A stretch of DNA of 64,000 nucleotides from Glomus cerebriforme. Lineage: Eukaryota; Glomeromycota; Glomeromycetes; Glomerales; Glomeraceae. A program made the translations under genes and the position numbers. The stretch covers positions 53,395 to 117,394 of the forward strand of contig QKYT01000187.1 of the NCBI GenBank assembly GCA_003550305.1, in the 5' to 3' direction. Below are positions 12,841-25,563 of the stretch, piece after piece; within the stretch, counting starts at the first letter, position 1, and each line of letters starts with the position of its first letter. A model generated the notes under the pieces. The model was not told where the DNA came from, made no database searches, and saw only the letters and a list, made by a program, of their open reading frames with translations.

Positions 12841-13587
12841 ATGAATTACCGTAAAGCTAATGACCCAATTTCTCCTCATTCGGATCGTTTAATTTCTTAT
12901 ATGAATACACGTCCTGCTACTATTCTAGGATACGCAAAGTATTATGGAGAAATTAACAGCGCAGTTAGTGCTCGTATGATAGATATTGATTCAAATGGAT
13001 TTGTGGTAGCTGTGGAAGATGAGAATGGATCAAAATCAGAAGTTAACATTAAATTTAAAATTCGATTAAGATCGTACGAAGAAGTTAGGCCTACATTGAC
13101 TCGGATGGCACAAGAAGCTGAGGATGCTTTGGGCTTGGTAAGTATCTTTGCGTTATGTTTTGGCAATCGTTATTATATACTGATTAATTCATCTATTTAG
13201 CCAAGTACAAGGCCACCTCCAATGTTTTCTGGTTCATCTTCACAATCAACTTCACATACTCCATTTATTTTACCTGGAATAATGGATTTATCAATGACCA
13301 TTTTCACTATGTTGTTTTTATTAACGATTGCTTTCTATCCTCATCCGTCACCAGCAATTATTGGAGAACTTAGAGAATACTTTGGCCAAACTTCAATTGA
13401 AATAGGTTTAATTATCCTGATTAGTTTACATATTACTGAAGCACTGGTAGCCTCTATTGTGTTATTCATGAGGGGTGAGGAGGATAACATGACTTTGGTG
13501 AAATGGGTTGTTGCTAATCTTATTTATGGTCATATTTGGTTGTTATGGAAAGAACAAAATACCTCTACAGAAAAGAAATCCAACTAA
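12841..13587 (+). CDS. DUF2470/DUF4499 integral membrane protein
   Basis: Two exons (12841-13137 and 13201-13587) encode 227 residues. Residues 1-99 form a DUF2470-like soluble domain: PISPHSDRLISYMNTRPATI at its start and VNIKFKIRLRSYEEVRPTLT further on. This fold is shared with the C-terminal part of HugZ-type heme-related proteins. After a short Pro/Ser linker come three hydrophobic segments, around MDLSMTIFTMLFLLTIAFYP, IGLIILISLHITEALVAS and LVKWVVANLIYGHIWLLW, which fit DUF4499. The ATG at 12841 was chosen because the domain begins a few residues later; upstream in-frame codons read like leader sequence. The architecture is known from fungal genomes, but its function is not established. 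Confidence 0.85.
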
Positions 13588-13979
13588 GAAAATTATCATT
13601 ATATTATATAGAAAACTAAGTTATTAATATTTGGTGAAATTTTATTCAACATATTTATACAATACAAAAGAATTCCTCACATTAAAGCGATGTTATAAAA
13701 TTAGTTGCGAAAAATATTATAAAAATATTATATAATACAATCAAAAAGTTTAAAAATACAAAATTATTTTAGCCAATATGTATAATTATTAAAGTTCATT
13801 CGGTTGAATAAACATCAATAATGGTATAATTAATAAATAAAATATTTAATTGCTTAATAAAAAAGTTCACGTTTTCCCACCCCATATTCAAAACATATTA
13901 AAGTTTTTCACTTATGATATTTATAACCAAGTTAACCAAGTTAACCAAGTGAAATCTTGTGAATTATGATTAAACGTTA
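13588..13979. other. Convergent intergenic region with a triple 9-bp repeat
   Basis: This is an AT-rich 3' flank between the DUF2470 gene (+) and the kinase gene (-). At 13925-13951 there are three tandem copies of aaccaagtt, the last ending in g. I see no gene here. Confidence 0.6.
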
Positions 13980-16885
<2,906 letters not shown>

Positions 16886-17522
16886 TATGATAATCTCGTT
16901 GTCGTTTCGGGAAGGAATATAATATATATATATATATAACAACTACAATATTGCTATTGAAACAAATTCTGGACAAAGAAGTTTAATGAAATATATATAT
17001 ATCAAAAAAAAATATTGACGCATACAAGCATATGAACTCATATAGTTAAAATAGTAAATAATAAACACATCGAATTACGTAGTAAACTATAATAAAAATG
17101 AGGGGAATTGATTATGTATTAGTTATTTTTAACCTAAAACTCCATAATAAAAAGAAAACGGAGGTGACAAAAAAAATAATATATTATCTCCAGTATTGAC
17201 TAATGGAGCAGTAATGTTTATCTTTCTTTGTAAGTACAAAGAGTGGCACGAGATGAATTCAGGAGACGAATTCTCCCGTAAAAGGTAAAGAACTTTAAGG
17301 GGTACGCGTTCATCCGGCCGCCACGACGTAATTTATCCTGGGTTAAGAATAAAGATCACGAGTTTTACAAAGGGTACAGAAACAAATGGTAGAAAAGAAA
17401 TATGTCATGAATTGCGAACCTAGTATTTCTTGATTATTTTCGTAATTTCGTCGTTCTCATTAAAATTTTTTTTTGTTATGCTTTGTTTGCGGAAAAAATG
17501 AGTAAAAGAAAAAAAGTCGATT
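16886..17522. other. Region upstream of the kinase gene
   Basis: This should contain the 5' leader and promoter of the kinase (minus strand). It includes an (AT)n tract near 16920 and a less AT-rich island at 17240-17350. On the minus strand that island encodes a 31-codon upstream frame beginning MNAYPLKFFTF. I treat the frame as leader sequence, possibly an upstream ORF, and see no separate gene. Confidence 0.45.
17509..17515 (-). terminator. RNA polymerase III terminator of tRNA-Pro
   Basis: Seven consecutive T residues on the minus strand lie eight bases past the tRNA 3' end, the usual Pol III stop signal. Confidence 0.8.
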
Positions 17523-17607
17523 GGGCTTGGCCGGGAATTGAACCCGGGACCTCTCGCAATTCAGAGAGCAACCCTAAGCGAGAATCATGCCACTAGACCA
17601 CCAAGCC
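17523..17607 (-). tRNA. tRNA-Pro (anticodon AGG) with a 13-nt intron
   Basis: Read on the minus strand, the acceptor stem GGCTTGG pairs with CCAAGCC. The D arm contains the A box (TGGTCTAGTGG). The anticodon stem CTCGC/GCGAG encloses the loop TTAGGGT, giving anticodon AGG. The T arm carries the B box GGTTCAATTCC. A 13-nt intron (TTGCTCTCTGAAT) sits after position 37, the canonical site for nuclear tRNA introns. Without it the tRNA is 72 nt including the discriminator base. A T run follows directly downstream. Confidence 0.95.
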
Positions 17608-18484
17608 TTAATAGTTATTTAAACAAAATTTTTAATATATGAATAAATGTTTATTTATGTATATCACAATTTCACAAGTTTCACATGATCGGAAATTATC
17701 ATAAAAATTTAATGAGCGAGACCGTGAAAATTACCCCAGGTCATGATTTTGAAATTAATTTTTTTTAAATCATTCATAATTTCATAAAATAGTCAAATTA
17801 GTCAATGAAAATTAATATCCATACTACTGAAAATTTTATTTAATTTTCCAAAATCTGTTTCATAAAAATTAATATTTGAGTAGTTCAATACTGTTGAATA
17901 CTTGAATAGCTTTATTTAATACGCGCGGCACAGTGATTTCATACAAAAATGCGTTTATTATAATAAAAATGTCCATAGTTTATGAATAATATAAATTATC
18001 TAAGAACTTTATTAATATTTGTTGTTAAAACTTCAAACCATGAAAAGGGGGAAGTAAATGCGAAATGGCTGATGAAGATCAGCTGTGCCACAGGTCTAGG
18101 ATAAAAGGACCTACGGGGTCTAGGATAAATGACATGAACCTCCCGGTTTAGGTTAAGTTCTCCCAAATTTAATATGTTAAATAAAATTTTCAATTTGTTA
18201 TTTATTTTTTTAATGTATTATTATGATATATTGCAAAAATGTATGTTTTGATCTCATGAATTTCACTAATACTATTATACTAACAATGAATTTTTTTTAA
18301 AAATGCTTGAATAAAATCATCATTAAAAATTTCTTTTTATATAAGTGCACTTTGTGTAAAAAAAAAAAAAAAAAAAAGCTAATGAATAAAAGAATGAAGT
18401 AAGATAGGAAAAATAAATTCACATTTAATACTAAATATATAAATATATAATCAATATAACTGATATGTTTAAACATATCTATTA
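17608..18484. other. Intergenic region with a small GC-richer patch
   Basis: This is mostly AT-rich. A GC-richer patch at 18050-18170 contains two copies of gtctaggataaa (18094-18105 and 18118-18129). An A run of about 20 lies near 18358-18377. I see no gene here; the patch may be a degraded repeat. Confidence 0.5.
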
Positions 18485-19786
18485 TTATTGGAGAGTGTCC
18501 AATTTCATTCTATATTCATTCCATGCCCACCATTCTTGTGTCCACCCTTTAGCCCATACAACTCCAAGATAAACTGGTTTTACACCCTTAACATCATTAT
18601 TATTCCCATTATTATTATTACTGCTATCCTCAATATGTTTTTTATTTTCAGTGTCATTGTCATTTTGAGACTCAATTTTATTCTCATAATCTTTGGATTC
18701 AGCTGTTCCATTATTGTTAGTATAAATAACACCATTAACTAGTTCATTCTTATCATCTTCAATGTTATCTTGATTTTCATTTTCATCATTGGAAATATGA
18801 GATTGATGATCTAATCTAAAAACAAATTCTTGGGCGTATATAACTAATTTATTACCTTCGGATTGGCGAAACATATCTTCCAAAGCTTTTGCTCTTGGAC
18901 TATAAGATCCAACTAAAGAAGCAATATCAACACCCGTAACTTGAACTCCATCAATTTCTAGACGTATTCCGTTCAATGTGTCGCGCATATTCCAATTTGT
19001 GCTCAATTGTCTTGAGAATTGAATTTGTGAATTTTCCCCACAAATATCGCCCAAAGTTTCTAAAGCCTTTTGATCTTGTTCATTCATAAATTTTGTATGA
19101 AAACGTATTGAAGCATCGGAAGATTCTAATTCGAGTGTAAGAACAGCACCTGTAAAAAATTCGATAGTGGAAGATCCCTCAAAATTAGATTTAATGAATT
19201 CTTTATGAATTGGAACGTCACGTAATGATAAAAGAATCTTATCAGCTGAAGTGAAAGGGTCCTTATAACTTAAAGGCTTCGGAGTTTCGGCTTGAAGAAG
19301 TTGTGCTAGTCGGCATAAACCATAGTAACGTGCATCTTCTAATAAACTTTCTCTAAACAAGTCAAGTGACATGCCAGGTGGTAAGTTAACGGAAGAAAGC
19401 GGAAATATGTTATAGCCTCGAAGATATCTTAAAATAACTTCAAACGATCGAGGATCCCTATCAATCGTGATCTCCTTGACGGAAGCATTTGAAGAAAGAT
19501 ACGTTTGAGTACTAGTACTAGATTTAGTTTTGTTATAATCAGTTTCTCCGACACCACTAAGATCGCTAGCTTTATCTATCCGTGTAGTTGCTGAGTTTAC
19601 GATATCATCATTTTCTCCTGGAATCTCGTCACAAAGAAAAGTCTGAGTAAAAAAGTTGGGAGAATCAAAAGTTACTGATGAGCGATAAAGACGAAAAGTT
19701 TGCTCGCCAACATGCACAATATAAGAATTCATAATGGGTGAAGTTTGGTTTGAGGGATTGTCGTTGAAGTTATGACCGGGCGACAT
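18485..19786 (-). CDS. BTB/POZ domain protein (KCTD-like)
   Basis: This single-exon gene encodes 433 residues and starts at MSPGHNFNDNP. Residues 22-165 form a BTB fold of the T1/KCTD type: VHVGEQTFRLYRSSVTFDSP at the start, ITIDRDPRSFEVILRYLRGY in the middle and LLEDARYYGLCRLAQLLQAE at the end. A variable acidic/serine insert lies between strand and helix. The rest contains a conserved-looking region (SYSPRAKALEDMFRQSEGNK) and an Asn/Asp-rich low-complexity stretch (DSSNNNNGNNNDVKG). It closes with a Trp-rich end (YLGVVWAKGWTQEWWAWNEY). Such proteins often assemble into oligomers or act as cullin-3 adaptors, but no function can be assigned here. The lack of introns is unusual for this window. 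Confidence 0.85.
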   Translation of the reverse strand: MSPGHNFNDNPSNQTSPIMNSYIVHVGEQTFRLYRSSVTFDSPNFFTQTFLCDEIPGENDDIVNSATTRIDKASDLSGVGETDYNKTKSSTSTQTYLSSNASVKEITIDRDPRSFEVILRYLRGYNIFPLSSVNLPPGMSLDLFRESLLEDARYYGLCRLAQLLQAETPKPLSYKDPFTSADKILLSLRDVPIHKEFIKSNFEGSSTIEFFTGAVLTLELESSDASIRFHTKFMNEQDQKALETLGDICGENSQIQFSRQLSTNWNMRDTLNGIRLEIDGVQVTGVDIASLVGSYSPRAKALEDMFRQSEGNKLVIYAQEFVFRLDHQSHISNDENENQDNIEDDKNELVNGVIYTNNNGTAESKDYENKIESQNDNDTENKKHIEDSSNNNNGNNNDVKGVKPVYLGVVWAKGWTQEWWAWNEYRMKLDTLQ

Positions 19787-20400
19787 TTTAAATAGTGGGA
19801 AATAACGAAATACGTAATATCAAGTTGTAATAAGAAAAACGTGGCAGCGTAATAATGATAATTTTTTCGTAGTATATCTAACTTATACGTAAAGAACTAA
19901 TCTTTATAGATTTGTTTACTGATTCTCAGGTTTTTATGGCAACACCAACCCCAACAAACGCATCAAATTTTTATATAACCCCATTCAGCATGTCAATCCA
20001 AACCTGTGGTGAGCCTGTTGTTCTCCGCGCTAATCATATGTAACCGCCAATCGGAATTTCATTAATAAAAAATTATCAGATGTATGCACATAAAAAAAGT
20101 AATTTTAGATCCATCTTTTTTATAGATTTGTGATCATCTTATGACAGAATTTTTTCAAGTTAGATTATTTATTAATGAACCCTTTTACCTTATAGGTTTG
20201 GTTAGTCAATAAAATGTCAATAATTAAAAATGGTAATAATTTTATTTTTAATTCCGAATGTCAAAATTTTTGATTGGAAAGATTTTTAATTAAGCCGCAG
20301 TTAATATTAGTAATAATCACGTGTAAATATACAGCTTTCATTACCAGTTACTGATAATTTATACTTAATTTTGTCCGAAGATCAGCTTTTTCACACTTCC
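19787..20400. other. Promoter of the BTB gene and 3' flank of Hop2
   Basis: I see no coding exon. A TCACGTGT motif lies at 20318-20325. The sequence next to 19787 is presumably the BTB gene promoter. Confidence 0.5.
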
Positions 20401-21640
20401 CTACAAATTTTTCAACGGATCCTCATTGATATCAATAGGGTCTCTCTCGATACACAATTCCTCATCCTATTGTTTAATCACAAAAAAAATTAATATCTAA
20501 TATCAACTCTAAAAAATTACTTATAGGCTTCTAACTTACCTCAAATACCTTTTTATTCATATCAATAGCTTCCAATATCGTCGAGACAATTTGGTCAAAC
20601 TATAATTAAAATCTTTAATACATATGGTAGAAAGATTTTTGAAAATAAGGCACGTTACCATTTTTTTTCTTTGTCTCCAGAATTTACGACTGTTTTCGAA
20701 CTTTTCATCAATTCGTTTTGCATCATCAACAGAAAATTGCTTTGTGCCAGATTGTAATTCTTCTAGTCGTTCTTCATATTTCCTATTCTAATTTAAACAA
20801 AATTAAAATTTTCAATTTAAATATTATTGTGATGCAGAATACGTTATTTACCTGTTCGGTTAGAACTTTTATTCTTTATTAAATGAATTAAGTGAAAATT
20901 CAAATGCTGCAATTAAAAAATATTCTTCAAACAAACTTGCTAACCCTTGTAAATTACCTCTCTTCACATTGTTCATTAGTAAGGGAATTATTCAATGCAG
21001 TCAATTCTAGTTGACGCATAAATTAAATTAATTTATATCTTAGAATGCGGAATTTAAACTTATTTCATTCATACCTGACGTTAATTGCCTATTTTTCTCC
21101 TTGTATTCATCAACTTCTTTCTTAAGTTCCTCGATTTTCGAATCCATATCATTCAATTCTTCTTGAGAAGGCGACTCGAATTGTTCCTATGTTTTATAAG
21201 GAATTAAAAACAATCATAATATGAGCCAAATTTTTGAAACTTACTTGATTGATGACATAAACTATTTGCTTCCCGTAGACTTTATGATGAACTTCAGATT
21301 TCTCCGCAAGAGTATTCAATACTTTTTGTGCAACAGTTTTAGTTACAGCTCCGTGAAGATTATTTGAAATATCAGCTATTTTAAATTTTTATTTGTAGTA
21401 ATGATACAGCTCTTTTAAGAAAAAAACTCCTGTAAATTTTTATACGCGTTATTATTGAAGGATACTAGCACTGTAAGGTCTATTTGTCTTTCTCAAATAA
21501 TCCATGACCATTTGTTCTGCTATTTTAATTAAATAGAAGCAACTTTAAAAAAACAATATTAATCTTATTAACAAATGAAATAGATAAATTTAAATACCAT
21601 CATCGCCTTTAGCAGCGGGAGTTTTCTTTATTTTAGCCAT
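20401..21640 (-). CDS. HOP2: Hop2/PSMC3IP-like homologous-pairing protein
   Basis: This gene of about seven exons starts at the ATG at 21640 (MAKIKKTPAAKGDD) and ends at the TAG at 20401. The N-terminal winged-helix DNA-binding domain reads MVMDYLRKTNRPYSATDISN, then NLHGAVTKTVAQKVLNTLAE, then VHHKVYGKQIVYVINQ. This fits the TBPIP/Hop2 domain block by block. A coiled coil follows (DMDSKIEELKKEVDEYKEKN). The C-terminal helical cap contains KFWRQRKKM and FDQIVSTILEAIDMNKK. Hop2 works with Mnd1 to help Dmc1/Rad51 capture duplex DNA during meiotic recombination. All parts of the family are present with no disabling change. The gene is head-to-head with an unknown coiled-coil gene 237 bp away. Confidence 0.88.
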
Positions 21641-21877
21641 CAAGAAAAAGAATTTATAAAAAAAAGGTTAAGTTGGAAAAAAAAGAAAACGCGATTGGCA
21701 TAAAGAGTGATTTACTAGTTGAGATCAACACGCGTACACGCGAAATTTAAATTTATAAATTTATACATTAATATACTGTAATGAAAAGGTTATTATAATT
21801 TATGAAAACTCAGAATTAAGTATACCCAAATAGGTTAGTTCTCTTATTTTTAACTAATTCCTTAATAAAATTTTAAA
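21641..21877. promoter_or_regulatory. Shared promoter of Hop2 and the coiled-coil gene
   Basis: This 237-bp gap lies between two outward-facing start codons and should serve both genes. It contains the CG-bearing stretch acacgcgtacacgcgaaa at 21729-21746, which stands out in this AT-rich DNA. It could be a cell-cycle (MluI-box-like, ACGCGT) element; that role is inference. Confidence 0.5.
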
Positions 21878-23228
21878 ATGGGAAAACGTGCTTTAACTGG
21901 AGAAAATACTAGAAAAAGAGCCGCGGCAGCAGTTAATCAAGCTGGTATTTTCTATTTCCTTAGTTAATTCGTATTATATAATATTTTTCATTTTTCGTCC
22001 TTAAATAATGATCGATTTTACAATATTAATGGCGCAGTAAAAAATACAACAGTCACCAAAAAAACTGATAATCAACAAACAAAATCGAAAAGTAATAATA
22101 ACACGATGACAAGAAAACGAAATCAAGTCTTGTTTAACAAGGAAGTATATACGCCTAGAAATAATTATAGGCGCGAGGATGATGATATTAATGAGGACAT
22201 TGAAACTAACTATGCAAGGAGTACCGGGTAAGAAATATAAATTATTTGTTACTCTGTTTTTTTTGTAACATACGATTTTTTTTTTTTTGTTTTTGTTTAT
22301 AAAGAAGCATTGATATGGCTGAATTGATTGAGCTCTTCCAATGTGAGTTACAATTATATTAAATTTTATAATATATTATAATATACGATTCGATTAGATG
22401 AATGATACTAAATCCTTCTTTATCTCATTTAACTGGGGTACACAACTCAAAATTATCGTTACATAAACCAAATAATAATGTCTACCGCAGCCAAAACTAA
22501 GAAAAGATCCTCATCAAGATTTGACAAATTTGAACATGAGCAAGGAGATCGAATAGAAAAAGCTAGGGAAATGATCGATGGTGAAAGTGGTATTATAACC
22601 ATATGGGCTACCGAAATGTAAGAATATGTAAAGATTTAGTTTATCAAATAGTAATTTCTGATTGCTCGTTTAATTTTATAGGGAAAAAATTACATCTAAT
22701 GTAAAAAGAAAGACTGACGACCGATTAGAACGTGAGAATGAATATATTAAAAAATTGAAATTTGAATTTGAGAAATATCAGGTAATAAATATTGAGATAC
22801 GATTTTTTCTTATATAATTTAACGTTTTTAATACAAAATTTAACAGTCAGTCACGACAAAAACATTGGATAACCTCACAAAGCTTCATTCACAATCTCAA
22901 AAATTAGGGCGGGATATTGATAATAATTTGAGGCAACTTTGTATGATAATTAATTTATTTTTTGCAATAATTTAAAATGTGAATAATTCTGACCTCTATT
23001 AACATTATTTAGATGAAACCGACGAAACTGAATTAAATGAGGCATTAGAACAATTTATTAAACAACAAAATTACGTTCATAAAATATTGTTGCATACAAA
23101 TAAGGTAAAAAGAACGTTATGTCGAATGTTGATTATTCATTAAACGATATATGTATACTATTTTCTTTCATAAATTTCAGAAGGATCACGACATAACATC
23201 ACTCCAAAAACGGTTATCTGAGTGCTAA
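21878..23228 (+). CDS. Unknown nuclear-looking coiled-coil protein divergent from Hop2
   Basis: I do not recognise this gene. About eight exons join in phase to give roughly 250 residues. Residues 1-90 are basic and disordered (MGKRALTGENTRKRAAAAVN, then MTRKRNQVLF), with likely nuclear localisation signals. A short hydrophobic helix (SIDMAELIELFQ) and a basic patch (KTKKRSSSRFDKF) follow. From about residue 105 to the end it is a continuous coiled coil: RIEKAREMIDGES, ERENEYIKKLKFEFEKYQ, LNEALEQFIKQQNYVHKI. Its size, basic head and long C-terminal coil recall Cor1/SYCP3-type chromosome-axis proteins, but I cannot show homology. An internal ATG at 22478 is in a consistent frame; I prefer the longer model because the upstream exons splice in phase. 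Confidence 0.65.
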
Positions 23229-24004
23229 GTGGATCGTCTTACGATGATATTTAAATCGCACAAAATCATTCAATCCAATCTTTACAATGTAACGCAAAGT
23301 TATAATATGAATTTACGATTTATAAGTAAAAATGCAAAATATTCTTAGAATAATATTTAAATTTTTTGTCTCAATTATATAAAATGAGATCATCTAATGA
23401 TAAGCAAAATAAACAAACAATTTCATTGTGCAGAAAGTTTTGAAATTATGTTACAATTAAATTTGAATCTAATAATATTTATTGTGAAAATCAACAAAGA
23501 ATGTAAAAACAAAGAAAACAAGGCATTACAACGCATATAAACTAAATACAGATCCAATATTTATTATTGCTTTGTTTGTTAAATTCCTTTAATGGAAATA
23601 TTTAATTTAATTTAGTGTAGCTTCAATTCTTATAAAGTTATATGTTGTTTTTTTGAAGACTTTGCGGTTAGTTCAAAGTCGTCCTTTAAAATTTACTCAA
23701 CTCCTATTCCTTGGACTAGGTTACAATTTTTTTTTTTCGTTGCATCACTTTAAAATCGCTGGGTCGATTATGAAGTTTAAAAGTCCTCTTACATCGAAAA
23801 TAAAAATTCTAGTCCAAGGAATATATAATTTGCATTTTCTTGAACAATGAAAAATATACAATTTTACGCAACAATTTGTATTATTAGTAAACACAATAAT
23901 TGCCCAAAGTAAGTATTTTTCAGAAGAAAGCAATATTCATAATTTGACACAATAATTTGAAATTTTCTGATTTATAGTATCATTAAAAGTCGATTATGTT
24001 ACAA
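23229..24004. other. Intergenic region with an inverted-repeat element
   Basis: I see no convincing gene. It contains the inverted repeat at 23705-23823. Short open frames inside it are chance. The relic of an alginate-lyase-like gene begins at its right edge. Confidence 0.5.
23705..23823. repeat. 119-bp element with perfect 15-bp terminal inverted repeats
   Basis: The phrase tattccttggactag at 23705-23719 is exactly the reverse complement of ctagtccaaggaata at 23809-23823. The interior is non-coding. This could be a miniature transposable element or a strong hairpin; no clear target-site duplication is visible. Confidence 0.5.
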
Positions 24005-25025
24005 TCGAGGGATTAGAATATTTTAAATCCTTCAAATAATCCAAATCCAGCGTTAAAATCAGTAAATGCTACAGCTTTAATGGCTTTAAAAAATGATAGG
24101 CTATTCAGTAATTAATACAACTATATTTCATATGCACCACAGTTTGTAATGATATAAAAAATGTCACTGATCCGGAAACTCAGTGTCCTTACAAGTCATG
24201 CGACGGAAATTATAATCCCGATAGTAAAAATGTATCAGATCCAATTGATTGGTTAGAGATGTATTAAGTTTATCGATATTTTATCAATTATACGATGATG
24301 AAAATTTTGCCAAAAAAGCTGTACAGTTGTTGGATGTTTAGTTTGTTAATGAAGAAACTAGCATGTTACCCGAAGTTAATTATGGTCAAATAAAAAGAGG
24401 TCCAGGTAAATGGAAAGGAAGAGAAGGAGGAATTCTTGATATGCGTCTCTATGTCAGTAATCTCGAACAGCTTGCAATTTAAAAAAACAGTTACGTGTTA
24501 TATGTCAACAATGGTATATATTACAGCAGCGGTAGCGGTTAGAATTCTGGAAAATTCATGTGTGTAGGATGATAACGTTAACAAAGGAATAAGAAAATGT
24601 GGGTTCGAATTTTTCAGATTGGTTAATGAATTCCAATTTAGGAAAAACAAACAGTCAAAACAAATAACCATGCAATATTTTACGTAGCACAATTAGCAAC
24701 ATACTTGGAATTTTCCCGAACAGCGGAAGCAAGAAATCTCATTGAAACATTCGCTAACACGACATTTCAAAATATGATATTGAGCCAATGGAAAACAATA
24801 AAATTTATGGGAAGTTAAAACAAAGGATGGTGCAACCATTCAAAATGCTGTTGATTACCTAATTTCTTTAACAAATCAAGATGCTGGTCAGAAGATGAAA
24901 CTATTCTTTTGCCCGCTTTATATAAAGCTAGTTATTATTATGGAGATGAATCTGGTAAATATGCAGCTGCTATTAATAAATTGTTAAAAAAGACAAATGG
25001 TGCTTCTGCCCTAAAAGTTTAAATA
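24005..25025 (+). pseudogene. Decayed alginate-lyase-like (PF05426) polysaccharide lyase gene
   Basis: Pieces of one protein are spread over different frames with many stops. In order they are: NPNPALKSVNATALMAL (frame of 24041); TDPETQCPYKSCDGNYNPDS (near 24160-24230); MLPEVNYGQIKRGPGKWKGR then GGILDMRLYVSNLEQL (from 24363); NNHAIFYVAQLATYLEFSRT then AEARNLIETFANTTFQNM (from 24663). They continue with VKTKDGATIQNAVDYLISLT (from 24814) and LLPALYKASYYYGDESGKYA (from 24906). The order and motifs (NYGQxxRGPG, NNHxxFY, GATIQxAxDY) match fungal secreted alginate-lyase-domain proteins. Catalytic-region residues such as the NNH block survive, but there are at least three frame changes and several stops, and I see no signal peptide. 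It is a dead gene. Confidence 0.8.
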
Positions 25026-25563
25026 GTGGTAGTGTTACAAACAGCTACATCTTTATTTAGAAGTTCATTAAATGGTATTTTTATTTTTGGGTTGGGAATT
25101 TTCTTTGCTTTTTTTTGGTCATAAATAAATCTCTATTCTTTCAAATATTTATATGGTTTAAAAAAAGGACATTAATATTTGTATATTTATTAAAATTAAT
25201 TATTAATTTTTAGATTAACAAATTTGTAAATTTTTTAAATGCACTGTAAATTTCCAAAGTATATAATAACTTAGAATCAGATTTGAAATATTCTACTTAT
25301 CACACAAATGACAATAAAAAAATATTTTATAAAAGTAAAATCATTAAATATCCCCTACCCAATAAATATAATACATTCCTAGTTCACGTTTACTAACAAA
25401 CTCTCAGCTTCAGCTTTGCATCATAAAACTGCTTTTATCGATAAACCTCATATAACTAACAACACATTCTACTAATTTATAACCCTAACAACATTTAAAT
25501 TTACCTATATAATTATGCATATTCCGACTTAAAAACCAAACAGAAGGTATTATTATTAATCAA
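25026..25563. other. 3' flank of the Irc3-like gene
   Basis: AT-rich sequence between the pseudogene and the stop codon of the minus-strand helicase gene. I see nothing else in it. Confidence 0.6.

Noticed and set aside
12942..13166. Minus-strand open frame over the DUF2470 exon
   Set aside because: Antisense shadow of a recognisable domain; no independent support.
18488..18742. Plus-strand Ile-rich frame
   Set aside because: Antisense of the Asn-rich tail of the BTB protein.
24595..24620. B-box-like phrase gggttcgaat
   Set aside because: No cloverleaf, acceptor stem or A box can be formed around it; it lies within the pseudogene.
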